Source: Nannocystis sp. RBIL2
GTDB lineage: Bacteria; Myxococcota_A; Polyangia; Nannocystales; Nannocystaceae
Assembly (NCBI RefSeq): GCF_026626745.1
Contig: NZ_JAPNJW010000002.1
Location: 3,620,151-3,684,150 of the forward strand
DNA: 64,000 bases
Direction: 5' to 3'
Shown: positions 41,931 through 52,506 of the stretch, piece by piece
Layout: each line of letters begins with the position of its first letter
How positions within the stretch are numbered: position 1 is the stretch's first letter
Translations under genes and position numbers: made by a program
Notes under the pieces: model-generated
What the model was told of the DNA's origin: nothing
The model's input: only the letters and a program-made list of their open reading frames with translations
Database searches by the model: none

Positions 41931-41998
41931 CATGTCCCCGAGGACATGTCTTGCAGGGCTTGCTCGAAAGGGCATGCCCTGGCGGACATGCCCCTCAC
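41931..41998. repeat. Palindrome cluster after the kinase gene
   Basis: CATGTCC-CCGA-GGACATG (41931-41948) is perfect; further half sites GGGCATGCCC and GGACATGCCCC follow. It separates convergent kinase and amidohydrolase genes. Confidence 0.85.
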
Positions 41999-42007
41999 GC
42001 CTGGCGA

Positions 42008-43699
42008 TCACTTCGGCCCGACGACCTCGCCGCCGACGATGGTCGCCCGGATCGCGGCAGTGCGCAGCTCGAGCGGCGGCATCTTGAAGATGTCGCCCGT
42101 GAAGCAGGTCAGGTCGGCGAGCATCCCCGGCGCCAGCGTCCCGGCCCACTGCTCGCGCCGGCTCGCGTACGCGGCCCCGCGGGTGAACGCCGCCAGCGCC
42201 TCGTCGAGCGTCAGGCGCTGGTCGGGCAGCCAGCCGCCGGGCGGGTTGCCCTGCGGGTCCTGGCGGGTGATCGCAGAATACAGGCCGAAGGTCGGCTCGA
42301 CCTCCTCGACCGGGAAGTCGGAGCCGAACGCCAGCGGCACCTTCGCGTCGAGGAAGCGGCGCCACGCGTACGCCCCTGCCAGCCGCTGCGCGCCGACCCG
42401 CGCCTCGGCCCACGGCATGTCGCTGGTCGCGTGGGTCGGCTGCATGCTGGCGATCGCGCCCAGCTCGGCGAAGCGCGCGATGTCGGCGAGGTCGACGATC
42501 TGCGCGTGCTCGACCCGCAAGCGGTGGTCGGCCGACGGCCTCGCGCCGGCCATCGCCTCGAGCACCGCGCGGATGCCCGCGTCGCCGATCGCGTGCGCCG
42601 CCACCTGATACTGGTGCGCCACCGCCTGCGTCACCACCGTCGCCAGCCCGCCGGGCTCGTGCTGGAACATCCCGGTGTGGCCCGGCCGATCGCTATACGG
42701 CTGCAGCAGCGCCGCCCCGCGACTGCCGAGCGCCCCGTCGACGTAGATCTTGACCCCCTGCAGGGCATAGCGATCGTCGGGACCTGGCCGATCGGCCAGG
42801 TCCGGGACGCCGTCGCCGCGGCGGAACCACCGCTCGTCGGCGTACCCGACCATGCGCAGCTTCAGCAGCCCCTCGGCTGCCAGCTCGCGCAGCAGCCGGT
42901 CGACGTGCGGGGCCACGCCCATCTCGTGCACGCCGACCAGGCCGCGGGCCAGCGCGTGGTCCTGGGCCAGCAGCAGCCGCCGCCGCAGCTCCGGCGCGGG
43001 CGGGGGCAGCAGCGGTATCAGGTCCATCGCCGCGTCGATCAGCACCCCCGTCGGCTCGCGTCCTGAAAGCCCGTCGCGCAGCAAGATCTCCCCGCCCGTC
43101 GGCACCTCCGTCTCCGCAGTGACGTCGGCCGCCCGCAGCGCCGCCGCGTTGGCCCAGCCGGCGTGACCATCGACCCGACGCAGCCACACCGGGCGCTCGG
43201 GGAACGCGGCGGTCAGCGGATCGTGGGTCGGCATCGCCGCGCCCGGCCACAGGTTCTGGTCCCAGCCGCGGCCGTGGATCCAGCCGTCCGGCGGCGCGCC
43301 GCGGCGCACCCGGTCGACCACCTCCTCGATCGACCGCGCCCCGCGGAGGTCGACCTCGACCAGCGCCGAGCCGAGCCCGACCAGGTGGGCGTGCGCGTCG
43401 GTGAGGCCCGGCACCGCGCTGCCGCCGGCGAGGTCGACGACCTGTCCCCGAGGACAGTCGCGCGCCAGCGACTCGGCCGCGGCCCCGCGGGCGATCACCC
43501 GCCCGTCGACGGCCGCGAGCGAGCGGGTGGTCGGCTCGGCCGGGTCCCCGGTCCAGATCGTCCCGCCCCTGACCACGAGCAGACCTTTTCCCTGTTCCGG
43601 AGGACAGGTGGCGGCGGACCTGCGCCCGCCCGTTCGGCACGCGATCAGCGCGGATGCGCCGACGAGCCAGCTCCGGCGGCTCAAATGACGGGCGCGCAC
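42008..43699 (-). CDS. Amidohydrolase family 3 (YtcJ-like), probable Tat-exported lipoprotein
   Basis: 563 residues from a GTG (43699) with GGAGGG upstream. The N-terminus RHLSRRSWLVGASALIAC combines a twin-arginine motif (SRRSWL) with a lipobox (LIAC). The core has GLTDAHAHLVGLG (metal His pair), FGSDFPVE and HAIGDAG, typical of amidohydrolase 3. Members hydrolyse amides or related substrates; the substrate cannot be told. Two palindromes lie in the coding sequence at 43442-43457 (CPRGQ) and 43591-43608. The gene ends next to the kinase. Confidence 0.85.
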   Translation of the reverse strand: MRARHLSRRSWLVGASALIACRTGGRRSAATCPPEQGKGLLVVRGGTIWTGDPAEPTTRSLAAVDGRVIARGAAAESLARDCPRGQVVDLAGGSAVPGLTDAHAHLVGLGSALVEVDLRGARSIEEVVDRVRRGAPPDGWIHGRGWDQNLWPGAAMPTHDPLTAAFPERPVWLRRVDGHAGWANAAALRAADVTAETEVPTGGEILLRDGLSGREPTGVLIDAAMDLIPLLPPPAPELRRRLLLAQDHALARGLVGVHEMGVAPHVDRLLRELAAEGLLKLRMVGYADERWFRRGDGVPDLADRPGPDDRYALQGVKIYVDGALGSRGAALLQPYSDRPGHTGMFQHEPGGLATVVTQAVAHQYQVAAHAIGDAGIRAVLEAMAGARPSADHRLRVEHAQIVDLADIARFAELGAIASMQPTHATSDMPWAEARVGAQRLAGAYAWRRFLDAKVPLAFGSDFPVEEVEPTFGLYSAITRQDPQGNPPGGWLPDQRLTLDEALAAFTRGAAYASRREQWAGTLAPGMLADLTCFTGDIFKMPPLELRTAAIRATIVGGEVVGPK

Positions 43700-43798
43700 G
43701 TCGCCCTCCGTCGCTGTGGTCCAGTTCGGTTGCGCAGCATGAGAGGCGCAGCATAACCACCGCGCTCGCGCCGAACCACCGGCGCCAAGGAGACCGCG

Positions 43799-44122
43799 AT
43801 GACCTCCCTCAAAGACACCCTGGAAAACAGCATGCAAGAGCTGCGGACGCTCCGCGACGAGATCCGCGTCCGGCTCAACCTCGCCGGCAAGGAGGCGCGC
43901 GACCGCTGGGAGCAGCTGGAGCCCAAGCTCGAGCAGCTCGAGCAGCAGGTCCGCAGCGCCACCGACGCGACCCTCGAGTCGATCCGCGACGCCATCGAGC
44001 GCGCCCGCACCTCCTTCCACGAGTACCGGGCCCAGCTGACCCAGGGCAGCGCCGGCGGCGTCACCGGCAGCGGGTCCGGCGACGAGCCCGACTTCTCCAG
44101 CGTGGAGCCCCAGAAGCGCTGA
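43799..44122 (+). CDS. Small coiled-coil protein, unknown function
   Basis: 107 residues with ribosome site AAGGAG before ATG. Residues 3-85 form continuous heptad-like helix (TLENSMQELRTLRDEIRVRL, AGKEARDRWEQLEPKLEQLEQQV), and the tail is Gly/Ser/Glu-rich. No Cys or membrane segment. It is divergent from the amidohydrolase gene. No family recognised; small acidic coiled-coils of this sort are common in stress responses. Confidence 0.7.
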   Translation: MTSLKDTLENSMQELRTLRDEIRVRLNLAGKEARDRWEQLEPKLEQLEQQVRSATDATLESIRDAIERARTSFHEYRAQLTQGSAGGVTGSGSGDEPDFSSVEPQKR

Positions 44123-44154
44123 CCGGCGCGCCGCTCGCCGCGCGCGAGGGCTGG

Positions 44155-44216
44155 GCATGTCCGTCAGGACATGTTTTAATGGAAATGGCGCGAGGGACAT
44201 GTCCCTCGCGCCATTT
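44155..44216. repeat. Palindrome pair including a perfect 34-bp palindrome
   Basis: 44183-44216 is a perfect uninterrupted 34-bp palindrome, with arms AAATGGCGCGAGGGACA and TGTCCCTCGCGCCATTT. Beside it lies CATGTCC-GTCA-GGACATG (44157-44174). The whole sits between convergent genes and is followed immediately by the stop codon of the minus-strand gene. Confidence 0.9.
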
Positions 44217-44222
44217 CGTGCT

Positions 44223-45194
44223 TCACAGGTGCGGCTCGCCGTGCAGGTCGTCGAGGCCGAACAGCGCCTCCTCGAGGCCGAGGTCGAGCGCCTCCCACTC
44301 GAGGCCGGCGTCGGGCGAGTGGAGGACCACGCCGTGGTCGCCGACCGCCTGGCCGTGGCCGTCGAGCGACAGGTGCAGCGCCCGCAGCGCGAGGCCGGGC
44401 TCGAGCAGCTCCTCGGCGGAGGCGCCGAGGGCGTCGTCGAGGCGGAGCACCACGCCTGCGGCGCCGACGGCCACCACAAGGTCGGCGGTGCGGGAGATGC
44501 GTACGGCGTGCAGGTCGCGGCTGGTCGGCGTCGTCACGCTCGCCCACTTGGCCCCGCCGTCATCCGAGCGGAGCACCAGGCCGCCGGCGCCGACCGCCAC
44601 CAGGCTCTCGCCGTCGGGCGTGACCGCGATCCCCGACAGCGGGCCCTCCGACGTCGTGAACATCGGCCGCAGCGTCTCTCCGTCGAGCTGCCAGATCTCC
44701 CCGCTCGCCGTCGTCAGCCACGCGTAGGTCCCCTTCGCCGTCGTCGTCACCGACGTGAAGTCGCCCTCCGCGTCGGGCACCGGCCGGAAGCTGTGGCCGT
44801 CGTCGTCCGAGCGCAGCACGATGCCGTCGCCGGCGATGTACGCCGGGTCCGTGCCCGACAAGATCACCGAGCGCAGACGCGCCCGCGTGCCGACGTCGAT
44901 CTGCTTCCAGGTCTCGCCGCTGTCGTCGGTGCGCAGCACCACTCCGTCGTCGCCGACGGTCACGCCGGTCGCCTTGCCCTTGCACGCGATCGCCAGCAGG
45001 TCGCCCTCGACCTCGAGCGGGTAGTACCAGACGTCGCCCTCGGGGTTGAGGCGGACCATCGTCGCGTCCTCGCCGACGGCCCACGCGCCCGAGCCGCCGG
45101 AGGTCGACGAGGTGGTCTTTTTCTCGTCGTTGTTACAGCCGGCGATGGGCGCCATCAGAACGACGAGGAGCGGGGTGAGCGATCGGAGCTTCAT
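44223..45194 (-). CDS. Lipoprotein with beta-propeller (YCF48/BNR-type)
   Basis: 323 residues, lipobox IAGC (Cys20), Ser/Thr/Gly linker, then six or so repeats of the form GxxGxVLRTDDxGxTW (VGDDGVVLRTDDSGETW, AGDGIVLRSDDDGHSF, VGAGGLVLRSDDGGAKW, VGDHGVVLHSPDAGLEW). This is the Asp-box propeller of YCF48/BNR proteins. It is a secreted or surface protein of unknown ligand. The start has a TAGCGT box seven bases upstream. Convergent with the coiled-coil gene. Confidence 0.75.
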   Translation of the reverse strand: MKLRSLTPLLVVLMAPIAGCNNDEKKTTSSTSGGSGAWAVGEDATMVRLNPEGDVWYYPLEVEGDLLAIACKGKATGVTVGDDGVVLRTDDSGETWKQIDVGTRARLRSVILSGTDPAYIAGDGIVLRSDDDGHSFRPVPDAEGDFTSVTTTAKGTYAWLTTASGEIWQLDGETLRPMFTTSEGPLSGIAVTPDGESLVAVGAGGLVLRSDDGGAKWASVTTPTSRDLHAVRISRTADLVVAVGAAGVVLRLDDALGASAEELLEPGLALRALHLSLDGHGQAVGDHGVVLHSPDAGLEWEALDLGLEEALFGLDDLHGEPHL

Positions 45195-45201
45195 GATCGC
45201 G

Positions 45202-45207
45202 ACGCTA
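45202..45207 (-). promoter_or_regulatory. -10-like TAGCGT, 7 nt before ATG
   Basis: Minus-strand TAGCGT ends seven bases before the ATG at 45194. Confidence 0.4.
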
Positions 45208-45262
45208 ACCGCCCGCCGGTAGCCTCACAAGAGAAAACGCGCGGATTCGCCAGGCCCCGCAG

Positions 45263-45375
45263 GTGTCCCCTTCGGACCCCATGTCCCGCGAACCGCGTTC
45301 ATCGGCACGTCATGGCCGATCGACGTCGCTCGCGTCCACGAGCGTGGCTCTTTGGACATGTCCCCAAAGACATCC
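45263..45375. repeat. Two palindrome copies in intergenic region
   Basis: GTGTCCCCTTCGGACCCCATGTCCC (about 45263-45287; only the central arms pair) and CATGTCCCCAAAGACATC (45357-45374). Confidence 0.6.
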
Positions 45376-45442
45376 GCAGGCACCAGCGGCCTCGACTGTC
45401 GACGAGGCGCTCATGCAGCCCGGAGTCACCGACCGTGCGGCG

Positions 45443-46012
45443 TCACTGACACACCGGGCCGGGCCCGTCGGAGATCGTGATGCACTTCTTGCCGTCGGCG
45501 CACTTGCCGTTGGGACAGGGGATCCCACAAGTCTCGAACTTGGGGCCGCGCGGGCCGGCGATGCCGTAGTACTCGATGCAGGTCTCGCCGGCGGCGCAGG
45601 TGACGTCGCCGCAGCGAGGCCCGGGCTGCTCGGCGGCGGCCGGCTTCTCGGCGGCGGCGGCCAGGGTGAGGTTGCCGTCGGAGTACCACACGCACTCGCC
45701 GGACACGCAGCCGCAGTTCGCGGCCGAGGGGATCTGCACCTCCGGGACATCGCAGGTGCCCGGCGCCGAGTCCCCGGCCGCGCACACCTCGTTGGAGCAG
45801 CCGCCCTTGTTGCAGGCGGAGTCGTCGCTGCAGCCGTTGTCGAGGGATGTCCCTTCGAACCTGGCGTAAAGGGCATGGTCCTTGGGCACCAGGGGGACCC
45901 GCGTGGGCTCGCCCCCGCCGACCTCGCCGGCCGGCAGCGCCGATTCCGAGCCCTTGCAGGCGGGGGCGGCCGCGACAGCGGCCAGGACGACGACGACGAG
46001 TGCGCGGAGCAT
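45443..46012 (-). CDS. Cys-rich lipoprotein
   Basis: 189 residues from MLRALVVVV (46012), lipobox-like APAC. The mature protein has about 17 Cys, including CSDDSACNKGGCSNEVC, CGCVSGEC and CGDVTCAAGETC, and CPNGKCADGKKC. Such repeated Cys-Gly patterns suggest several small disulfide knots, as in secreted Cys-rich proteins of myxobacteria. No family named. A TAAGCT box lies eight bases before the ATG. A palindrome copy lies in the region encoding LYARFEGTSLDNG (45845-45860). Confidence 0.6.
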   Translation of the reverse strand: MLRALVVVVLAAVAAAPACKGSESALPAGEVGGGEPTRVPLVPKDHALYARFEGTSLDNGCSDDSACNKGGCSNEVCAAGDSAPGTCDVPEVQIPSAANCGCVSGECVWYSDGNLTLAAAAEKPAAAEQPGPRCGDVTCAAGETCIEYYGIAGPRGPKFETCGIPCPNGKCADGKKCITISDGPGPVCQ

Positions 46013-46020
46013 CGGCGAGG

Positions 46021-46026
46021 AGCTTA
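46021..46026 (-). promoter_or_regulatory. -10-like TAAGCT, 8 nt before ATG
   Basis: Minus-strand TAAGCT ends eight bases before the ATG at 46012. Confidence 0.4.
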
Positions 46027-46046
46027 GCACTCCCCCCGGGCGAGGA

Positions 46047-48383
46047 TCACAGCGGCTCGCAGAAGCGGGCCAGGATCGTCTTCACGCCGACGCCGGAGAA
46101 GTTGATGGCCAGCTTGAGGTTGCTGCCGCTGCCGTCCCAGCCGACCAGCGTGCCCTCGCCGTACTGCCGGTGACGCACTGCCATGCCCTTGTACAGCGCC
46201 GGCGCGTCGCCGTGGACGGCGGCGGGCCCGCGACGGGCCGGCGCGGCCGCGGCACCCTCGTCGTAGACGATGTCGCTGTTCCACGACGCCTCGCGTGCGG
46301 GGGGGGCCGGCGCCCGCGGCGGCGCGCTCGGCAGCGACAGCCCCTGCGGCACGCTGACCGCTTCGCGCCGGATGACCCCGGGCACGCGCCCCCGCACCGA
46401 GTCGGGCGGCAGGTCGCGCACGAACCGCGACGGCGTGCCGATGAACTCCTGGTTGTAGAGCCGCCGCCGCTTGGCCCACGTGACCACCAGCTGCCGCTTG
46501 GCCCGCGTCACCGCCACGTACGCGAGCCGCCGCTCCTCCTCGATCTGCGCCCGCTCCTCGGGTCGCAGCCGCCGGCCCTCCTCGCGCGCCGCCTCCTCGC
46601 CCGCGATCACGCGCGAGTGCGGGAACACCTTCTCCTCCATGCCGGTGAGGATGACCTTCTCGAACTCGAGCCCCTTGGCGCTGTGGATCGTCATCAGCCG
46701 CACGGCCCGGACCTCGCCGTGGCCGCCGCCGTCGGCGTCACTGACCAGGCTGACCTGCTCGAGGTAGTCGGCCAACGTCTGGTCGGGGTGCTCTTGCACG
46801 AAGTCGGTGAGCGCGCCGACGAACTCGTCGAGGTTCTCGACCCGCGCCTCCGACTCCTCGCTGCCCTCGTGGACCAGGGCGTCGCGATAACCTGTCCTTT
46901 CGAGCACCTCGGCGGCGAGCTGGCCGAGCGGCACCCCGGCGCGCAGGCGGGCCGCGAGCTCGTCGATCATGGCGACGAAGCCCGCGAGGCGCTTCGTCGC
47001 CGCGCCGCTGACCCCGGCCTCCTCGGGGCTGCGGGCCACCGTCAGCAGCGAGACGTTGCGGTTGGCCGCGAGCGCGGTGAGGCGGCCGACGGTGGTGTCG
47101 CCGATCCCCCGGGCCGGCTCGTTGACGATGCGGGTGAAGTCGAGGTCGCTGTTGGGGTTCTGCAGCAGGCGCAGATAAGCCAGCGTGTCCTTGATCTCCT
47201 TGCGCTCGAAGAACCCGAGGCCGCCGAAGATCGCGTAGCGCATGCCGTTGTCGGTGAGCTGCTGCTCGATCACGCGGGACTGCGCGTGCGTGCGGTAGAA
47301 GACCGCGATCTCCTCCGGCGGGATGTCTTCGTTGAGCGCGTCGAGGATCTCGTTGACGACGAAGCGGGCCTCCTCGCGCTCGTCCTCGCAGGCGCGCAAC
47401 GTCACCAGCGCGCCGTCGCCGAGCTCGCTCCACAGCGTCTTGCCGAGCCGGCCCTCGTTGCGGCGGATGATCGCGTCGGCGCAGCGGAGGATGTGGCCGG
47501 TGCTGCGGTAGTTCTGCTCGAGGCGGATCAGCTCGCAGCCGGGCTGGTGGTCGGGGAAGCCGAGGATCTGCGACACGTCGGCGCCGCGCCAGCCGTAGAT
47601 CGCCTGGTCGTCGTCGCCGACCACGCACAGCTGGGCCCGACCCGACAGCAGCTCGACCAGCCGCGCCTGCACCGGGTTGGTGTCCTGGTACTCGTCGACC
47701 ACGACGTGGAGGAACCGCCGCTTGAGCCCGATCACCGGGTCGACGTCGACCAGCTGCGCGCCCGGCCGCGCCTGCTGCTCCATACCTGCCTTTTCGAGCA
47801 GCTTGACCGCGAGCACCAGCAGGTCGCCGAAGTCGGCCGCGTCGGCGGCCCGCAGCAGCTCCTCGTAGCGGCGCCCGAGCAGCGCGACCAGGCGGGTCAT
47901 GAAGCCCTCGAGCCCGAGCTGCTCGACCTGGGAGATGGTGAGGCCGCGGTTCTTGAGCTGGTCGAGGTGGCCGAGGATCGCCCGCGGCTTGACCTGGTCC
48001 TCGTCGCGGTTCAGCTCCTTGAACACGCGCTTCATCAGGCGGGTCTGGTCGTCGGTGTCGTAGATGGCGAAGTTGCGCGACAGGCCGACCGACTCGCCGT
48101 GGCGACGGAGGATCCGCGCCGAGATCGAGTGGAACGTGCCGACCCACAGCTGCGACACGTCGACCTTGCCCTCGCACATCTTCTCGATGCGCGCGCGCAT
48201 CTCGGCGGCGGCCTTGTTGGTGAAGGTGACGGCGAGGATCCGCCACGGCGGCACGCCCTCGTCCATGAGCGCGGCGACGCGGTGGGTGATCACGCGGGTC
48301 TTGCCGGTGCCCGCGCCGGCGAGCACGAGGAGCGGCGAGCCGCGGTGCTCGACCGCCGCCTGCTGGGCCGGGTTCAGCTGCAC
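46047..48383 (-). CDS. UvrD/PcrA-type superfamily 1 DNA helicase
   Basis: 778 residues, GTG start. Motifs visible: LNPAQQAAV (Q motif), AGAGTGKTR (Walker A, about 23-31), TFTNKAAAEMRAR (Ia), VDEYQDTN (Walker B), VGDDDQAIYGWRGAD (III), EQNYRST (IV), VRLMTIHSAKGLEF (V), and VAVTRAKRQL (VI). A C-terminal basic/Pro region ends in a small domain with GTLVGWDGSGSNLKLAINFSGVGVKTILARF, the Tudor-like fold of PcrA. It unwinds DNA in excision repair and fork restart. The gene starts ten bases after the tail-tube-like gene, so the two are co-transcribed. Confidence 0.94.
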   Translation of the reverse strand: MQLNPAQQAAVEHRGSPLLVLAGAGTGKTRVITHRVAALMDEGVPPWRILAVTFTNKAAAEMRARIEKMCEGKVDVSQLWVGTFHSISARILRRHGESVGLSRNFAIYDTDDQTRLMKRVFKELNRDEDQVKPRAILGHLDQLKNRGLTISQVEQLGLEGFMTRLVALLGRRYEELLRAADAADFGDLLVLAVKLLEKAGMEQQARPGAQLVDVDPVIGLKRRFLHVVVDEYQDTNPVQARLVELLSGRAQLCVVGDDDQAIYGWRGADVSQILGFPDHQPGCELIRLEQNYRSTGHILRCADAIIRRNEGRLGKTLWSELGDGALVTLRACEDEREEARFVVNEILDALNEDIPPEEIAVFYRTHAQSRVIEQQLTDNGMRYAIFGGLGFFERKEIKDTLAYLRLLQNPNSDLDFTRIVNEPARGIGDTTVGRLTALAANRNVSLLTVARSPEEAGVSGAATKRLAGFVAMIDELAARLRAGVPLGQLAAEVLERTGYRDALVHEGSEESEARVENLDEFVGALTDFVQEHPDQTLADYLEQVSLVSDADGGGHGEVRAVRLMTIHSAKGLEFEKVILTGMEEKVFPHSRVIAGEEAAREEGRRLRPEERAQIEEERRLAYVAVTRAKRQLVVTWAKRRRLYNQEFIGTPSRFVRDLPPDSVRGRVPGVIRREAVSVPQGLSLPSAPPRAPAPPAREASWNSDIVYDEGAAAAPARRGPAAVHGDAPALYKGMAVRHRQYGEGTLVGWDGSGSNLKLAINFSGVGVKTILARFCEPL

Positions 48384-48393
48384 GATGCCGGGC

Positions 48394-49269
48394 CTATACC
48401 ACGGCTTCGCGCACGGGCGCGAACGCGAACTCCACGCCGCGCGCGTCGAGCTCGACCCGCACCTCGCGCCGCCGGTTGTCCCCGGCCTCGCCCGGCTCTT
48501 CCACGATCCGCGCCGGGCGCACTTGCTGCAGCACCACCGTGAACCCGACCGCGGGCGCGCCGAGCGTCAAGCTCGCGGCCCTGCCGTTGCTGCGCCCGGC
48601 CTCGACCGCCTCGAGCCAGCGTGTGAACCCGAGCGCCTTGTTCTCCGCCAGCACCAGCGCGAGCCGCCCGACCACCGGCGGCGCGACCCTGCGGACCGTG
48701 TACATCCCGTCCTCGCCGGGCGGCCGCTCGATGCGCTGGCGGATCGTGAGGCCCTCGATCCGCCGCACCTGGCTGCACGCCTCCTCGAGGCCGTCGATGT
48801 GCAGCTCCGGGTCGGTGGCCGGCAGCGGCCGCCGGGCCTCGAGCACCTCGACGCCGAGGAGCCCGCCGGTATAGGTGCGCCGCGAGCTGTGCGGGCTGAA
48901 CTTCAGGTTGAGCTTCAAGCTGTCCCGAAAGCCATATTCGTAGGAGGCCAGGGCCAGCTCGGTGATCACGCCGCCGGCGAAGCTGAGGCGGCTCATCTCG
49001 GCGTTGCCGTCGTCGGCGAGGATGACCTCGCCGCGGGCGGGCGTCGGTCGGTTCGACATCGACGCCGCGACCCACGCGTAGAACTCATGCGGCATGCCCG
49101 GCCAGCAGCGCAGGGTCAGCTCCTCGTAGCGGTCGGGCCGGCCCTCGCCGCCGAGCTCACCGACGGCGAGCGCGCCCGAGACGTCGGTGATCCATCCGCA
49201 GGGCTTGCCGTCCAGCTCGAGCGCGTACTTGTTGGACGTCGGCCCCCGCTTGCTCGGCGCCGTCTTCAC
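48394..49269 (-). CDS. Orphan phage-tail-tube-like protein with two tandem domains
   Basis: 291 residues. Two successive segments each look like contractile-phage tail-tube (gp19/Hcp-like) domains: residues 12-125 (KYALELDGKPCGWITDVSG, ELTLRCWPGM, LSFAGGVITELALASYEYGFRDSLKLNLKFSP) and 145-290 (ELHIDGLEEACSQVRRIEGL, LGFTRWLEAVEAGRSNGRAASLTL, RIVEEPGEAGDNRRREVRVELDA). The order strand-rich 'xGLxxG', then helix, then DxxNxxxxxVxxEL tail is the family pattern. No sheath, spike or baseplate gene is present, so it may be a domesticated tube protein. It sits directly ahead of uvrD/pcrA in one operon. GTG start with GGGGGA upstream. Confidence 0.6.
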   Translation of the reverse strand: MKTAPSKRGPTSNKYALELDGKPCGWITDVSGALAVGELGGEGRPDRYEELTLRCWPGMPHEFYAWVAASMSNRPTPARGEVILADDGNAEMSRLSFAGGVITELALASYEYGFRDSLKLNLKFSPHSSRRTYTGGLLGVEVLEARRPLPATDPELHIDGLEEACSQVRRIEGLTIRQRIERPPGEDGMYTVRRVAPPVVGRLALVLAENKALGFTRWLEAVEAGRSNGRAASLTLGAPAVGFTVVLQQVRPARIVEEPGEAGDNRRREVRVELDARGVEFAFAPVREAVV

Positions 49270-49391
49270 CGATCACCGTCCCCCGGGGGCGACCTTAGCA
49301 CGGGGACGACGCGAGCCGTCGAGCCCCAAACGACGCGGACGACTGCCCAGCGGATCGCGGGCCGGGCGCGGCTTCGGGCCCCGGGACCGAC

Positions 49392-50885
<1,494 letters not shown>

Positions 50886-51519
50886 AGCCTGAACGACCGG
50901 TCCTCTTTAGCACGACCCCGCCGTTCTAGCGAACCCGCCGCCGCGAGCGCCGCAGGCCCCCCAGGGCCCACCACGCCTGCGGCAACGCTGGTCCTCCTGC
51001 GCTGGTGAGGTCGTGTGCGCCACGCCCCAGCGCGCGAGCTCCTTGCGCCGATCCCCAGGCCCGCTGCCGCGGACGCGCAGTCGCCTGCCCCTCGTCCCGG
51101 GTCGTCCGCACGCGGACCCGACGCGGCACGAGCTCGCGGCACACCGACGCACCGCGGCCGCGAGCTCGCGCGCCGCGGACTTCGCAGGTGCAGCAGCGCG
51201 GCCGCGACCACCCGTGAGCGCCACGACCTGCGAGGTCGCGATGTTCTCGACCGGCCGCTGCCCGCGAGCCGCGGCCTCTCGTGTCGCACACCGACCTGTC
51301 GGTCACGCCTCTCGAGACGAGCCGCCCGCGGTCCTCTCGTGGCGACCCTCGAGTCGCGACGTCGCCCGCGAGCGCGAACCTCGAGTCATCGACCTCGAGC
51401 CCCGCCTCGCTGCGTGTCCCGCGAGCACTTCGCGGCACGCATCGCAAGCACCGCGCGACTCTCGAGTCGGAACGCTTCGAGCCCCGCGCCTGCGCCGCGC
51501 GGCCCTCGAGCGCCGCAGC
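50886..51519. other. 634-bp interval without a supported gene
   Basis: All frames are Arg/Pro-rich or interrupted. Many CTCGAG and CGCGAG-like words recur, giving the region a low-complexity look. It separates the histidine kinase from the terpene synthase, both on the minus strand. Nothing else was seen. Confidence 0.5.
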
Positions 51520-52506
51520 TCAAGCCGCGGCGCTGCCGTAGCTGCGCATGCTGAGGCGGGCGCGGTAGCGCATCGTCTCCTGCATCCACACGAAGTTGCC
51601 GCGGACGAAAGACCCCAGGTCGGCGACGTAGCCGAGGACCGCGGGCGAGGACAGGCCCGCGTAGTCGCGCAGGCTGCCGGCCAGCGCGTCGAACGCGTCC
51701 TCTTCGGCGCTCTGCATCGCCACCGCGCGGGCCAGCGCCTCGTCGAGGGCGAGGTTCTGGTCGGCCTGCAGCACGAGCACGAGGTTGTGCGGGTTCTGCT
51801 CGACCATCTCCTTCTCGAGCGAGCCGATGTCGTTGGCCCAGCAGATCGCGTTGTTGGCCAGCAGCTCGAGCTGTTGCACCACCACGTGCTGGCGGACCTC
51901 TTCGAGCGACTCGTGGCGGATGAGCTCGATGAGCGCGAACACCACCCCGGCCGCGCCGGTGAAGGGCCGCATCTTCAGGTAGATCGGCAAGGCGGGGCGG
52001 AGCTGGTGCAGCAGGTTCCGCAGCTCCCACACGTTGCTCTGGAAATACTTCTCCACTTCGGCGACAAACCGCGGCATGAAGCCCCGCGCCGCCCACGCCG
52101 CGGTGCGTGCGCCGAGCTCCGCGAGCATGTGGACGAGCGGCTCGTCGTCCTCGAGCGCCGGGCTGCCGCGCAGCACCGCCGACATCCGCACCTGCGCGTC
52201 GTGCAGGCGGCGCAGCGGATCGGGCGCGGCGGCGACGTCGTCACACAGCGCGTCGTCGTAGAAGAAGAGCCAGGTGATCCAGTCGCACACCAGCCGCAGC
52301 TCGGCCAGCGGGGCCCGCGGCAGGCTGCGCGCCGCCAGGCGGGCGAACTTCGCGGCCTGCAGCTTGCGCAGGCGGCCCGGGCTCAGCGCCACCGAGGGGA
52401 AGAACCGCAGCACCCACGCGATGCCCTCGCGCTCCACGAGCTCGGCGTAGCGGTTGATCGGGGCGGCCTGCGGCTCGAAGATCGACGGCTGTAGCAGCGA
52501 GGACAT
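51520..52506 (-). CDS. Class I terpene synthase
   Basis: 328 residues from MSSLLQPSIFEP (52506); a GTG at 52578 would add 24 residues but has poorer composition. The metal-binding motif is FFYDDALCDD (about 82-90) and the NSE triad is NDIGSLEKE (226-234). The C-terminal RY-type residues are in QETMRYR. These features define a bacterial class I cyclase that ionises a prenyl diphosphate, probably farnesyl diphosphate, in three Mg ions. The product cannot be deduced. The divergent neighbour is an MMPL exporter, so product export is possible. Confidence 0.88.
   Translation of the reverse strand: MSSLLQPSIFEPQAAPINRYAELVEREGIAWVLRFFPSVALSPGRLRKLQAAKFARLAARSLPRAPLAELRLVCDWITWLFFYDDALCDDVAAAPDPLRRLHDAQVRMSAVLRGSPALEDDEPLVHMLAELGARTAAWAARGFMPRFVAEVEKYFQSNVWELRNLLHQLRPALPIYLKMRPFTGAAGVVFALIELIRHESLEEVRQHVVVQQLELLANNAICWANDIGSLEKEMVEQNPHNLVLVLQADQNLALDEALARAVAMQSAEEDAFDALAGSLRDYAGLSSPAVLGYVADLGSFVRGNFVWMQETMRYRARLSMRSYGSAAA

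Noticed and set aside
45845..45870. TTCGAACC-like T-loop in lipoprotein gene
   Set aside because: It is part of the coding sequence and has no surrounding clover-leaf arms.
51013..52494. Plus-strand frame over the terpene synthase
   Set aside because: Arg/His/Ala-rich antisense of the synthase and of non-coding DNA; no domain or start region.
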